A stretch of DNA of 64,000 nt from DASPKM01 sp035628135 (GCA_035628135.1 DASPKM010000002.1:62001-126000); one strand, 5' to 3'; positions 16,759-24,691 are shown, counted from the stretch's first letter. Notes: generated by a model from the sequence alone, not told the origin. A program made the numbers and translations.

Positions 16759-18231
16759 TTAAGTGCCGGCAGTTTTGCTTTCGGTACCATTTCCTGTTTC
16801 CCCGGGCTTCAGGGTACGTTGTACCGTTAAATTCAATTCTTTTCCTTTTTGCAGCATGTATTCGTAGGCAGCATCGTAATTGTTCGGGATTTCCCCGTCG
16901 AGGATGGCGTCTTTAACGGCCGTTTTAATATCGCCAACGGCCTTGCATGGCCGGATCCCGAATGTTTCCATGATGATTTCTCCTGTAATGGGAGGTTGCC
17001 AGGTGCGGATCCGGTCGCTCGCTTCCACGGCTTCCATGCGAAGCCTTACCATTTTAAAATTATCGAGGTAACGCTTTACTTTTTGCTTGTTCTTGGAAGT
17101 GATGTCGGCCTCGCACAGCAGCATCAGCTCGTCTATATCCTCACCCGCATCGAACAGCAAGCGCCGGATGGCCGAATCAGTAATATTTTCTTTTGTCAGG
17201 CTGATGGGTCTCAGGTGCAGCTCTACCAGCTTGCGTACAAACCGCATGCGGTCGTTTTGCGGCAGCCGCAGCTTTGCGAATATGCGCGGCACCATTTTTC
17301 CGCCCACTACTTCGTGCCCATGAAAGGTCCAGCCATGTCCTTCTTCAAATTTTTTGGTCACGGGCTTAGCGATGTCGTGCAACAATGCCGCCCAGCGAAG
17401 CCAGAGGTCGTTGCTTTTGGCGGCTACATTGTCCAATACCTGCAGGGTATGATAAAAATTATCTTTATGGCCCATGCCATCGATGTATTCTGCGCCGGAA
17501 AGGTCAACCAATTGCGGGAAGATAATGTTCAATAGACCGCTTTTGTACAAAAGGTCGAACCCGATGGAGGGTTTTGGCGAGAGCAGTATTTTGTTGAGCT
17601 CTTCGGTAATCCTTTCCTGTGTAATGATGCGAATGCGTTCTGCATGATGCGTGATAGCCTCGAACGTGCGCTGCTCGATCCGGTAACCCAACTGCGAGGC
17701 GAAGCGGATGGCGCGCATCATGCGCAGGGGATCGTCATCGAAGGTTTTTTCAGGATCGAGGGGTGTGCGTATGATCTTTGATTGCAGGTCGGCGACACCG
17801 TTAAAGGGATCGTTCAGTTTTCCGAAATCAGCCGCATTGAGGCTGATGGCAAGCGCGTTGATGGTAAAATCGCGGCGCAACTGGTCGTCTTCGAGCGTGC
17901 CGGGTAGCACGGTGGGGTTGCGCGACTCCGGACGATAGCTTTCCTTGCGTGCGCCTACGAATTCTATTTCAAAATCGTCGAGGCGTATGTGTGCGGTGCC
18001 ATAGGTTTTAAAAAAAGAGACGGGCGGCCTTGGATGAAAGCTGTCTGCAACGGCATGGGCTAAAGCAATGCCATCGCCAATGCAAACAATATCGGCGTCC
18101 TTTGTTTTGCGTCCGATGAGTTTATCGCGCACAAATCCTCCGATGATGTAGGCAGGAGTGCCGAGTTGGTCGGCTGCCCCGGCGATCTTTTTAAAGATCT
18201 GCAATTCATGTGCTGTGCACGGAATTTCCAT
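16759..18231 (-). CDS. cca: CCA tRNA nucleotidyltransferase with HD domain
   Basis: Adds or repairs the 3'-CCA of tRNAs using CTP and ATP. The N-terminal class II nucleotidyltransferase head has IIGGFVRDKLIGRKTKDADIV split as GGFVRD (about 31-36) and the catalytic DAD (45-47), then the FKTYGTAHI and RRDFTINALA motifs (about 118-127). The HD domain (about 275-365) has RWAALLHDIAKP. Length 490 fits the bacterial HD-containing type. The need for it is seen in this window: the tRNA-Leu gene at 22367 does not encode CCA. The last part (about 470-490, GETGNGTESKTAGT) is a low-complexity tail. Confidence 0.9.
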   Translation of the reverse strand: MEIPCTAHELQIFKKIAGAADQLGTPAYIIGGFVRDKLIGRKTKDADIVCIGDGIALAHAVADSFHPRPPVSFFKTYGTAHIRLDDFEIEFVGARKESYRPESRNPTVLPGTLEDDQLRRDFTINALAISLNAADFGKLNDPFNGVADLQSKIIRTPLDPEKTFDDDPLRMMRAIRFASQLGYRIEQRTFEAITHHAERIRIITQERITEELNKILLSPKPSIGFDLLYKSGLLNIIFPQLVDLSGAEYIDGMGHKDNFYHTLQVLDNVAAKSNDLWLRWAALLHDIAKPVTKKFEEGHGWTFHGHEVVGGKMVPRIFAKLRLPQNDRMRFVRKLVELHLRPISLTKENITDSAIRRLLFDAGEDIDELMLLCEADITSKNKQKVKRYLDNFKMVRLRMEAVEASDRIRTWQPPITGEIIMETFGIRPCKAVGDIKTAVKDAILDGEIPNNYDAAYEYMLQKGKELNLTVQRTLKPGETGNGTESKTAGT

Positions 18232-18262
18232 GGGTGCAAAGTAAATAAATCATGCTTTATAA

Positions 18263-18376
18263 TAGGTCATTGGGTTAATAAGTCAATAAGTCATTAAGTC
18301 ATTAGGTCATTGGGGCATTAAGTTAACGTGTCGATGCATGTATTTGTAGCTAAACGACCTAATGACCCAATGACTT
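18263..18376. repeat. Octamer-periodic inverted repeat, copy 5
   Basis: The longest left arm: eight consecutive octamers from 18263 to about 18325 (GGTCATTG, GGTTAATA, AGTCAATA, AGTCATTA, AGTCATTA, GGTCATTG, GGGCATTA, AGTTAACG). The shorter right arm (18353-18376) reads CGACCTAATGACCCAATGAC. It lies between cca and the GT9 gene, both on the minus strand. The last codons and the stop of the GT9 gene are made of the right arm. Confidence 0.75.
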
Positions 18377-19510
18377 CAACAGTTGCTCGTCCTTTATATC
18401 ATACGCGCATTTAAAATGCCCTTCCGGGCAGGTGGGCCGTCCATGCAGTCCGCAAGGCCGGCAATATAGCGGCTCAAGCCTTTCAACAATAAATCTCATA
18501 TCTGCCAATGGCCCGAACCCGAAAGAGGGGAGGGTAGAGCAATATACGGCGGTGGTAGGCGCATTTACGGCCGATGCAAAGTGCATCGGCGCTGAGTCGT
18601 TCACGTAATTCATGACGGCTCCTTGCTGCAGGGCGGCAGATTGAAGAAAGCTTAGTTTGCCGGCGAGATTGATGATGTGCGGCGCGCCTGCCTGTATTGG
18701 GACTCCTTCCGGGGCTATTTCCTTCAGGCTATTAATGACTGGCGCCTTGTCATTGGAGATTTCCTGGGAAAGCCCCGGCGGATGCGCCGCGGCTTGACTG
18801 GTGTAGTTTGATAGCGATCGATCCGTTGATGTGTTACTGATAACGCTGTTTCGAATGGTTTCACACAAAGCATGGTCGCCCGGCGCGCCGATAAGGTACA
18901 CCACCAGGTTTGCCGGGAGCTTGTTGATAAAAGAAACCCATTTATGTGCAGGGTATTGTTTGGTAAACCACACTGAGGCAGGAGCAATGCAGATATATGG
19001 CTGTGATTGATAGCCTCGTACAAATTCATAGTCCGCAGATGATGGGTACAACCGAGGGCGCATCACTTCATCGCCGGCAAAATGCTTTACCAACTCGTCG
19101 TTGCGTTCTATCTCATGTATAGGTTTATCGCTGGTTGAAATAATATGTGGAATTTTTTTGGAGAAGAGGAAGCTAAAGGGATTTTTATCGAATCCAATGG
19201 TTTCTTTTGCCCTCGAAAATGCGGTGAGCAGGCCCGTGGCAGCGAAGCGCTGCACATTGATCACTTTGTCGTACCGCTGCCTGCGGATGTGCAGGAGCAT
19301 CTTACAGAGATTTTTATTCTTGTGTTTCTTTTTATCCCAGATCAATACCTGCCGCAACAAGGGATGGCCAATCAACAAACCCTCATTACCCTTGCGCACG
19401 AGAAAATCTATCTGCGCGTTGGGGAAGCGTGCGTGCAGCTTTTCTATCAGCCCGGTGGCAAGCACTACATCGCCGATGAAGGCGGTTTGTATGATGAGGA
19501 AACGCTCCAT
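18359..19510 (-). CDS. Glycosyltransferase family 9 (heptosyltransferase-like)
   Basis: A 383-residue GT-B enzyme of the ADP-heptose:LPS heptosyltransferase family, acting at the cytoplasmic face of the inner membrane in LPS core building. The N-terminal ILIQTAFIGDVVLATGL-like start (FLIIQTAFIGDVVLATGL), FPNAQIDFLVRKGN and the C-terminal donor site YVNDSAPMHFASAVNAPTTA (about 308-327) are typical. Between about residues 220 and 275 there is a Ser/Pro/Ala-rich insert absent from usual members, perhaps a surface loop. The C-terminus KSLGH-stop is encoded by an octamer repeat, which likely replaced the original end. The acceptor sugar cannot be told. Confidence 0.85.
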   Translation of the reverse strand: MERFLIIQTAFIGDVVLATGLIEKLHARFPNAQIDFLVRKGNEGLLIGHPLLRQVLIWDKKKHKNKNLCKMLLHIRRQRYDKVINVQRFAATGLLTAFSRAKETIGFDKNPFSFLFSKKIPHIISTSDKPIHEIERNDELVKHFAGDEVMRPRLYPSSADYEFVRGYQSQPYICIAPASVWFTKQYPAHKWVSFINKLPANLVVYLIGAPGDHALCETIRNSVISNTSTDRSLSNYTSQAAAHPPGLSQEISNDKAPVINSLKEIAPEGVPIQAGAPHIINLAGKLSFLQSAALQQGAVMNYVNDSAPMHFASAVNAPTTAVYCSTLPSFGFGPLADMRFIVERLEPLYCRPCGLHGRPTCPEGHFKCAYDIKDEQLLKSLGH

Positions 19511-19663
19511 AAGGAACTATGCCAATTAGCAAATGAAGAGCACAAAAATCGATTGAACCGGATAATTAAGATTCATCCATGTCTCTATCTTCTGATTGCT
19601 GACTTGAATGTGCTAATCGGATAATCTATTAAATAATCCGCGAATGTAAAGCAAAACCCGCGT

Positions 19664-20239
19664 TTAAGGCCGGATGACGGTCACCGTTCCATCCCTGTTC
19701 CATTTTATAATCGATGATGGCTGCGCGGTCCGATCATCATCCTGCCGGTATTGCACCACGTAATCCACTGATTGTTTGATATGCCCCGAAATTCCGGCAA
19801 AGCTTTGCGGCGAAGGCTCTCCCGATATATTTGCTGAAGTAGAAACAATAGGCTTTTTAAATCTTTTCAGCAAATGCCGGCAAAAGGGTTCCTGCACCAG
19901 CCGGATGGCTATCGTACCATCTTCAGGGATAAGATTGTCGGCAAGACCTACCGCTGCTTCATAAATGATCGTGGTGGGCTGTTGGGTGGTTTGCAGGTAG
20001 TCGAACACCCGCAGGTCTGGATTGGCCACATATTGCAGCACGTCGCGCTCTTCAGCCAATAGTACGATCATGCTTTTGCGTGGCGGCCTGTTCTTAAGCG
20101 CATAGATCTTTTCCACTGCCTGCGCATTGGTGGCATCGCAGCCTATGCCCCAGATGGTATCGGTGGGGTACAGTATCAATCCGCCCTTGCTAAGCACAGC
20201 CAAACATTGTTCGATATCCTGTTGAAATTCCGGTATCAT
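19664..20239 (-). CDS. tsaC: Threonylcarbamoyl-AMP synthase (TsaC/YrdC/Sua5 family)
   Basis: Makes L-threonylcarbamoyl-AMP from threonine, bicarbonate and ATP, the first step of the universal t6A37 tRNA modification. The 191-residue YrdC domain shows LYPTDTIWGIGCDATN (about 23-38), KNRPPRKSMIVLL (about 48-60), IAIRLVQEPFCRHLL and PIVSTSANISGEPSPQSF (about 131-148). It lacks the extra Sua5 C-terminal domain, so it is the short TsaC type. It is a single gene, divergent from dapD. Confidence 0.9.
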   Translation of the reverse strand: MIPEFQQDIEQCLAVLSKGGLILYPTDTIWGIGCDATNAQAVEKIYALKNRPPRKSMIVLLAEERDVLQYVANPDLRVFDYLQTTQQPTTIIYEAAVGLADNLIPEDGTIAIRLVQEPFCRHLLKRFKKPIVSTSANISGEPSPQSFAGISGHIKQSVDYVVQYRQDDDRTAQPSSIIKWNRDGTVTVIRP

Positions 20240-20405
20240 GTATCTGCGAAGATAACGACACGATTTTTGCTGTTATCAACACTTTGATCAGCAACTCCAG
20301 TCCGGTCGTACGGCCAACCAGCGAATACTTACTCTCCAACATACTTATCTCTGCAATCCAAAAATCCAGTTTTTAAATCTGTGCTATATTCTTCCCATCT
20401 GTGAT

Positions 20406-20413
20406 TATGTTTG
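20406..20413 (+). promoter_or_regulatory. -7 promoter element of dapD
   Basis: TATGTTTG is an exact TAnnTTTG match 13 bases before the dapD start codon, which implies a very short leader. No clear -33 element is visible. Confidence 0.45.
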
Positions 20414-20426
20414 CAAAAATTCTGAT

Positions 20427-21239
20427 ATGGAGCTCAAACAACTCATCGAAGAAGCCTGGAACAATCGCGAACTGTTGAAGGAATCCAAATACATGGAAGC
20501 AGTAAAAGCCGTGATAGAGGAGGTTGACAAAGGAAGGTTAAGGACCGCCGCACCAGCAGCCCAGGGCTGGCAGGTAAATGAATGGGTGAAGCAGGCCATA
20601 CTGCTGTACTTCGCCATTCAACCCATGAAGACCTGGACGTTGGAGCCGTTTGAGTTCTATGACAAGATGCTGTTGAAATCCAATTACAAGGATTTGGGCG
20701 TGCGGGCCGTTCCCCACGCAGTGGCGCGGTACGGCGCATTCATTGCAAGGAACGTGGTGCTGATGCCCTCTTACGTAAACATAGGAGCATACGTTGATGA
20801 AGGCACTATGGTAGATACCTGGGCAACCGTGGGAAGCTGCGCGCAAATAGGAAAGCATGTGCACCTGAGCGGTGGGGTAGGTATCGGCGGCGTATTAGAA
20901 CCCTTGCAGGCCTCGCCGGTAATTGTGGAAGATGGATGCTTTATCGGCAGCCGCTGCATAGTAGTAGAAGGCGTAATAGTGGAAAAAGAAGCCGTGCTGG
21001 GCGCCAACGTGGTCCTGACCAAATCCACCAAGATCATCGATGTAAGCGGTCCCGAACCGGTAGAATACAAAGGCCGCATTCCCGCACGCAGTGTAGTGAT
21101 ACCGGGCAGCTATGCAAAAAAATTTCCCGCGGGAGAATACAGCGTAAGCTGCGCGCTCATCATCGGGCAACGCAAGGCCAGCACCGATTTAAAGACGAGC
21201 CTCAATGATGCGCTGCGCGATTTTAATGTGAGCGTATAA
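20427..21239 (+). CDS. dapD: Tetrahydrodipicolinate N-succinyltransferase
   Basis: Transfers succinyl from succinyl-CoA to tetrahydrodipicolinate in the succinylase branch of lysine and meso-diaminopimelate synthesis, so it feeds peptidoglycan. The 270-residue protein has an N-terminal helical domain (about 1-100) and a left-handed beta-helix of hexapeptide repeats (about 105-235: PSYVNIGAYVDEGTMVDTWA, GSCAQIGKHVHLSGGVGIGG, VEDGCFIGSRCIVVEGVIV). Length and motifs fit the family fully. It is a stand-alone gene with an inverted repeat right after its stop. Confidence 0.95.
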   Translation: MELKQLIEEAWNNRELLKESKYMEAVKAVIEEVDKGRLRTAAPAAQGWQVNEWVKQAILLYFAIQPMKTWTLEPFEFYDKMLLKSNYKDLGVRAVPHAVARYGAFIARNVVLMPSYVNIGAYVDEGTMVDTWATVGSCAQIGKHVHLSGGVGIGGVLEPLQASPVIVEDGCFIGSRCIVVEGVIVEKEAVLGANVVLTKSTKIIDVSGPEPVEYKGRIPARSVVIPGSYAKKFPAGEYSVSCALIIGQRKASTDLKTSLNDALRDFNVSV

Positions 21240-21246
21240 AATGAAA

Positions 21247-21279
21247 ATGGCCCAATGACATTATGGGTCACCGGGCCAT
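21247..21279. terminator. Terminator-like hairpin after dapD, degenerate octamer-repeat copy
   Basis: ATGGCCC (21247-21253) pairs with GGGCCAT (21273-21279). Inside, AATGACA and TGGGTCA add partial pairing and recall the octamer unit of the other copies. It lies between the convergent dapD and beta-barrel genes. Confidence 0.55.
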
Positions 21280-21300
21280 GTAAAAGAATTGACGATTTGG

Positions 21301-22212
21301 TTACGCGCCCCTGCAAGGCCTGTAATAAATGCATTGCTTCTTTATCTCTCTCACTTTTATTTCTCTTTGCTTTTGTTTTTGTTTGGATGCCGATGCTTTC
21401 CTGCTAAGCGTGAATGGTACGCCTACGGTTACATTCCACATGGATGCATTGGACGACAGATAGGTAGTACTTGATTTGCCGCCTGCCTGGGTGGTGATGG
21501 TTTCGTCGCCAAAATTGCCCAGCGCCTGGATGTATTGGAAGCCAACGGTAAGTACACGGTCGCGGCCCCTGCCGAACTCGAAGTCGGTGCCGGCGGTAAG
21601 GGCGGTTTTCCAGTTGCCCGCATTGTATTGGTACAGGGCCCCGTTTTTATTGGCTTCAAGGTTCGGCCTGTTGCCGGGATTGAACGCTATACCAGCCGAG
21701 GGCTGTATGCGAACATTCCATCCGTTATTTTTATTTTTTGCAAGTGCCGGGGCATTTTTCGATTTGCTGCCGCATCCGCTACGGGCATATTTGGAGCAGC
21801 CGGATTTACCTTGTTTAGCCGATTGCTTAGACTCGCTTTTTTTAGAAGCAGACTTATTGAAATAAATAGGTTTGGTGCTGAACATATAACCGCCTTCAAT
21901 GCGGATCTGGCGGCTGCCTGCCACGGCGGAATAGTTGTTCATACCGGTCTCCAGGTCGTCGAACCGCATAGCCACTGACGAGCGGTTGGTGGCCAGGGCC
22001 AGGTATGGGCCATGGGTCTTCTTAAACTTGTAATCCATGCGCAACCCGATCTGGGGCGAGACATAGGAGCCAAGCGGCGAGAGGCACCTGAGATCGTTGT
22101 ATGAAATGCTGGTGTTGGATGGTTCGATACCTACTTTGGGAGTGAGGGACAATTGAGCATTCGCTGCAAAACCCAGCGCAACGAACACGAGAAGGGTAAA
22201 TGCTGCTCTCAT
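21301..22212 (-). CDS. Outer-membrane beta-barrel-like protein
   Basis: A 303-residue protein. I chose ATG 22212 over an upstream TTG; it starts a clear signal peptide (MRAAFTLLVFVALGFAANAQ). Alternating hydrophobic strands (YVSPQIGLRMDYKF, GPYLALATNRSSVAMRF, QIRIEGGYMFS, FNPGNRP..., VLTVGFQYIQALG, WNVTVGVPFTLSRK) suggest a small barrel of the PorT/OmpA-like kind. In the middle (about 125-170) is an unusual Lys/Ser/Cys-rich insert (KSGCSKYARSGCGSKSK) that could be a surface loop. The C-terminus is basic and does not end in an aromatic residue as typical barrels do. Function is unknown. Confidence 0.65.
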   Translation of the reverse strand: MRAAFTLLVFVALGFAANAQLSLTPKVGIEPSNTSISYNDLRCLSPLGSYVSPQIGLRMDYKFKKTHGPYLALATNRSSVAMRFDDLETGMNNYSAVAGSRQIRIEGGYMFSTKPIYFNKSASKKSESKQSAKQGKSGCSKYARSGCGSKSKNAPALAKNKNNGWNVRIQPSAGIAFNPGNRPNLEANKNGALYQYNAGNWKTALTAGTDFEFGRGRDRVLTVGFQYIQALGNFGDETITTQAGGKSSTTYLSSNASMWNVTVGVPFTLSRKASASKQKQKQREIKVREIKKQCIYYRPCRGA

Positions 22213-22306
22213 AAACAATATAATTTGTGGTGTACAGTAATTTAGGATTTTTTAACACCGGAAAAAAGAATAATACATGAGTGGCGGGAGAAAATCCAAA
22301 TTGCCC

Positions 22307-22314
22307 TATATTTG
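22307..22314 (+). promoter_or_regulatory. -7 promoter element of tRNA-Leu
   Basis: TATATTTG is an exact TAnnTTTG match 52 bases before the mature tRNA 5' end. A TTG lies only 4 bases upstream of it, too close to serve as the -33 element. Confidence 0.5.
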
Positions 22315-22366
22315 CAGCCCTGTTTAAGGCAGGCTGTTCAACAGCCCGTTAGCCTTTAATAAGCGG

Positions 22367-22448
22367 GCCCAGGTGGCGAAATTGGTAGACGCACCGTCTT
22401 CAGGTGGCGGCGCCGCGAGGTGTGCTGGTTCGAATCCAGTCCTGGGCA
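22367..22448 (+). tRNA. tRNA-Leu(CAG)
   Basis: The sequence folds as a class II (long variable arm) tRNA. The acceptor GCCCAGG (22367-22373) pairs with CCTGGGC (22441-22447), with discriminator A at 22448. The anticodon stem CCGTC/GGCGG holds the loop TTCAGGT, giving anticodon CAG, which reads CUG leucine codons. The T arm is CTGGTTCGAATCCAG. CCA is not encoded and must be added by the CCA enzyme. The 3' end is the attachment site of the island that follows. Confidence 0.95.
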
Positions 22449-22449
22449 C
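22431..22449 (+). other. Attachment site (left), 3' end of tRNA-Leu
   Basis: The 19-bp sequence CGAATCCAGTCCTGGGCAC covers the T-loop and acceptor 3' strand and recurs exactly at 24958-24976 in the same direction. This is the usual target zone of tyrosine-recombinase integrases. Confidence 0.75.
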
Positions 22450-22452
22450 AGT

Positions 22453-22487
22453 AAAGCCTTGTAAGTGTCAATCTTATAAGGCTTTTT
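22453..22487 (+). terminator. Terminator of tRNA-Leu
   Basis: AAAGCCTTGTAAG (22453-22465) pairs with CTTATAAGGCTTT (22473-22485, one G-T pair) across a 7-nt loop, followed by T residues. It starts 5 bases after the tRNA end. A diverged copy of the same hairpin follows the distal att site at 25012. Confidence 0.8.
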
Positions 22488-22508
22488 CATTTGGGTGTGG
22501 GTCGTTTT

Positions 22509-22562
22509 TCAACGCTTTTTTCCGCTTTCTGCCACATTGTTTGACCCACAAATGACCCACAG
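22509..22562 (-). pseudogene. Possible C-terminal scrap of a phage-type integrase
   Basis: On the minus strand a short frame reads LWVICGSNNVAESGKKR and then stops. From memory, tails of this CGSN-VAE kind are found at the C-termini of Bacteroidota tyrosine recombinases that sit beside tRNA genes. It lies just inside the att site where an integrase would be expected. The rest of the gene is missing. It may also be chance. Confidence 0.3.
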
Positions 22563-22976
22563 TTTATACGAGAATTGCCTTTCTTATCAACGGTAAATAA
22601 TAATCTTTTATCATCTTTCGAAAAATGTACGTTACCTGTTATTTCATTGGGCTGAGATTCGTAATTCTATCAATTAATTCTCCTTTTAAATTAAAGAGAG
22701 CAACCCTTACTAATCCCGAATGTATCAGATAAAATGTACTCATTTCCAACAAACCCACGCCCATCTCGCGTCCATGTAAGGCCATTGTATTTTATCTTAT
22801 CATCACTTCTAATTTTAAATTTCAATTTACTTTTGCTTGAGTTATCGTATATAAAAAACGTACGGCTTTCTGATTCGACGGCTATGTTGCCAGGCAGAGC
22901 TATTGATTCGGCTTTCATAAAACATGACGACAATGACAAGGCTATTAGGACCAGGCAAGAAATCGCATAGTTAACC
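22563..22976 (-). pseudogene. Frameshifted lipoprotein with beta-propeller-like repeats
   Basis: The minus strand carries pieces of one protein in different frames. A signal peptide with lipobox (AISCLVLIALSLSSC) has no usable ATG in frame. It continues as FFIYDNSSKSKLKFKIRSDD and WTRDGRGFVGNEYIL, then after one frameshift (near 22712) as LVRVALFNLKGELIDRITN, and after a second (near 22655) as NEITGNVHFSKDDKRLLFTV. The last part recalls WD40/TolB-type (PD40) repeats. The end runs into the integrase-like scrap. It is clearly not translated as one protein. Confidence 0.6.
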
Positions 22977-22997
22977 TTTTAGTAGACTAAGAAGCAG

Positions 22998-23429
22998 TTA
23001 ATGAACTCCTTGTACTCGTCGAATTTTCTTTTTATAGATAAGGAAATTCACGCCAATCACTGCCCCCATTAAGGGTAACACTATCGGCAGTACCACGGAA
23101 CTCAAATAGTCTGGCAGATATTGGTATAGAGCAATGATTAACGCGACGTATAAGATCAGCGATAGTAGCATGCCCAGAAAACTATATCCGACTGCCCCAC
23201 TAAAATCCTCAGACCGCGTGATACTTTTGAAATGAAAATACCCCATTATGGTAACACCAATAAACATGGAAACAAACATGACTAAGAATGTGTAAAAGAT
23301 GGATGCTTTTAGGCTGTTACTGTCAAACAATAAATAAATATGACCCCCAAGAATTGAAAATCCCAGTCCTGATAAAAATTCAAGAATGATGAAAAGCAAT
23401 TGTTTCTGATTGGAGGTGCTTTTTTTCAT
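22998..23429 (-). CDS. Small four-helix membrane protein
   Basis: A 143-residue protein with a basic N-terminus (MKKSTSNQKQ) and four predicted membrane helices: about 11-34 (LLFIILEFLSGLGFSILGG), 42-65, 80-102 and 109-132, ending in a basic tail (YKKKIRRVQGVH). No enzyme motif is visible and I do not recognise a family. It lies inside the tRNA-Leu island and ends with no close neighbour downstream except the broken lipoprotein gene. A strong hairpin separates it from the transposase remnant. Confidence 0.65.
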   Translation of the reverse strand: MKKSTSNQKQLLFIILEFLSGLGFSILGGHIYLLFDSNSLKASIFYTFLVMFVSMFIGVTIMGYFHFKSITRSEDFSGAVGYSFLGMLLSLILYVALIIALYQYLPDYLSSVVLPIVLPLMGAVIGVNFLIYKKKIRRVQGVH

Positions 23430-23469
23430 TTGTGCGGCTCCTAACTACGGTTGACAATCCAAATATAAT

Positions 23470-23516
23470 TTTTTTCCTGATCCTCTCTTTTTGAATGAAG
23501 CCGGATCAGGAAAAAA
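23470..23516. terminator. Terminator hairpin within the island
   Basis: TTTTTTCCTGATCC (23470-23483) pairs perfectly with GGATCAGGAAAAAA (23503-23516) across a 19-nt loop. On the minus strand it directly follows the stop codon of the transposase remnant. The A/T flanks let it work in both directions. Confidence 0.75.
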
Positions 23517-23795
23517 TTACCTACCCACAAGCTTCTCACGGAGTACTTCATAAGGTGTTTTCCCTTTTAATGCTGCGTTAGGTCGATTGTAAGTACTGTA
23601 AGTACCCCTAAACGGCGGACAGTTTAAAATTAGAGAGATAAGCTTAATTGAGGTATAGTCATTGTTGACACCGATTGGTAGTTTAGAAGCGCAAAATTTT
23701 AATTCCTTTTGTAATTTTAATTCCTTTTGTAATTTGAAAAGATTCTCTTTTGCTTCTTTAAGCGAACCAAATCTTGTGACGTCTTCGAATTTCAT
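23517..23795 (-). pseudogene. Transposase C-terminal remnant (IS3/IS481 type)
   Basis: A 92-codon frame whose last part, YNRPNAALKGKTPYEVLREK, matches the C-terminal end of DDE (rve) transposases of the IS3/IS481 type. The first two thirds do not resemble a transposase: they contain a tandem 18-base duplication that gives LQKELKLQKELK. The catalytic DDE residues are missing. It is either a chimera made by deletion within an insertion sequence or a fusion to an unrelated frame. The frame starts at an ATG; a TTG lies 4 codons upstream. Confidence 0.6.
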
Positions 23796-23950
23796 GATGG
23801 TTTTCAACTATCGTGTAACGTTAAAGTGTTTATGAAGTTGTGGCATTTGAAAAACGTCAGTTTCAATTAACCACAAAAGCAAAATAGTAATTTATAGTTG
23901 AATGCTTGACCTCCAGCCACAATTTCATAAACACACGGTTAGTAGCCGTT

Positions 23951-24691
23951 TTAATTCCCGCCGAGCTGTTTTCTCATGTCCATGTTGAGGCTATACTGCT
24001 CTTCGACAGGAACAGCCTTACGAGAGTTTTTATCGATGTCTTTACCTTCCTTTGTCCATAAGAATGGATAGAAGTTGTAAACCTTATTTCCGTCCAGTTT
24101 TGAAACTTCATCCTTCCAATTCTTCCAGCGAAGACCTTTATAGAACTTATCTAAATCATGATTAAAACAGAAAAGTAGAAATTCAGTGTAAGTTAAATCT
24201 AAAGCTTCCCACTTTAGGTTGTCCGGAGAAAGGTAGTACACCTTGCCTGCATCTTTTCCCAACGCTCCACCATTTAAAGCATAAAAACCTCCAACAGCAT
24301 CGTCGGCTATTAATAAAAATGAAGGACCTTCACCAAATTCTTTAAAAGTTTTTCCTTTGTTCCAGTCCGGAAGTGTCCTGTCTAATTTTGAATGTCCTGA
24401 ACCCAGAATACGTATCCAGCCATTATCTATCAGTAACCCGCCTGAAGAATAAATAATAGCACCCATAGGAGAGCGTGTAGTTACTTGTGTTTTATATAAT
24501 GCATCCCTTGCCTTTACTGTATCACACGGCAGTACTTCAACTTTGTTCTTTGCTTCTTTAATCCACTCTTGAACAAGTGTCCACCCTGGTTCTTTCGTGT
24601 TTATCAATTCGTCAACCGTTCGCATCTTATTTTGGGCAATAATGGCAGATGTTGATAGAATGAAAAAAATTGCTGAAAATAGTTTCCTCAT
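23951..24691 (-). CDS. DUF2625 family protein with signal peptide
   Basis: A 246-residue protein with signal peptide (MRKLFSAIFFILSTSAIIAQ). The mature part matches DUF2625 as I remember it: RTVDELINTKEPGWTLVQEW (about 24-43), VTTRSPMGAIIYSSGGLLID, WIRILGSGHSKLDRTLPDWN (about 92-111), FLLIADDAVGGFYALNGGA and a C-terminal FYPFLWT. Most family members are cytoplasmic and of unknown function; the signal peptide here is a variation. It is the only apparently intact gene of recognisable family in the island. Confidence 0.8.
   Translation of the reverse strand: MRKLFSAIFFILSTSAIIAQNKMRTVDELINTKEPGWTLVQEWIKEAKNKVEVLPCDTVKARDALYKTQVTTRSPMGAIIYSSGGLLIDNGWIRILGSGHSKLDRTLPDWNKGKTFKEFGEGPSFLLIADDAVGGFYALNGGALGKDAGKVYYLSPDNLKWEALDLTYTEFLLFCFNHDLDKFYKGLRWKNWKDEVSKLDGNKVYNFYPFLWTKEGKDIDKNSRKAVPVEEQYSLNMDMRKQLGGN

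Noticed and set aside
18263..18325. CRISPR-like array
   Set aside because: The 8-base units follow each other without spacers and have an inverted partner array; no cas genes are near.
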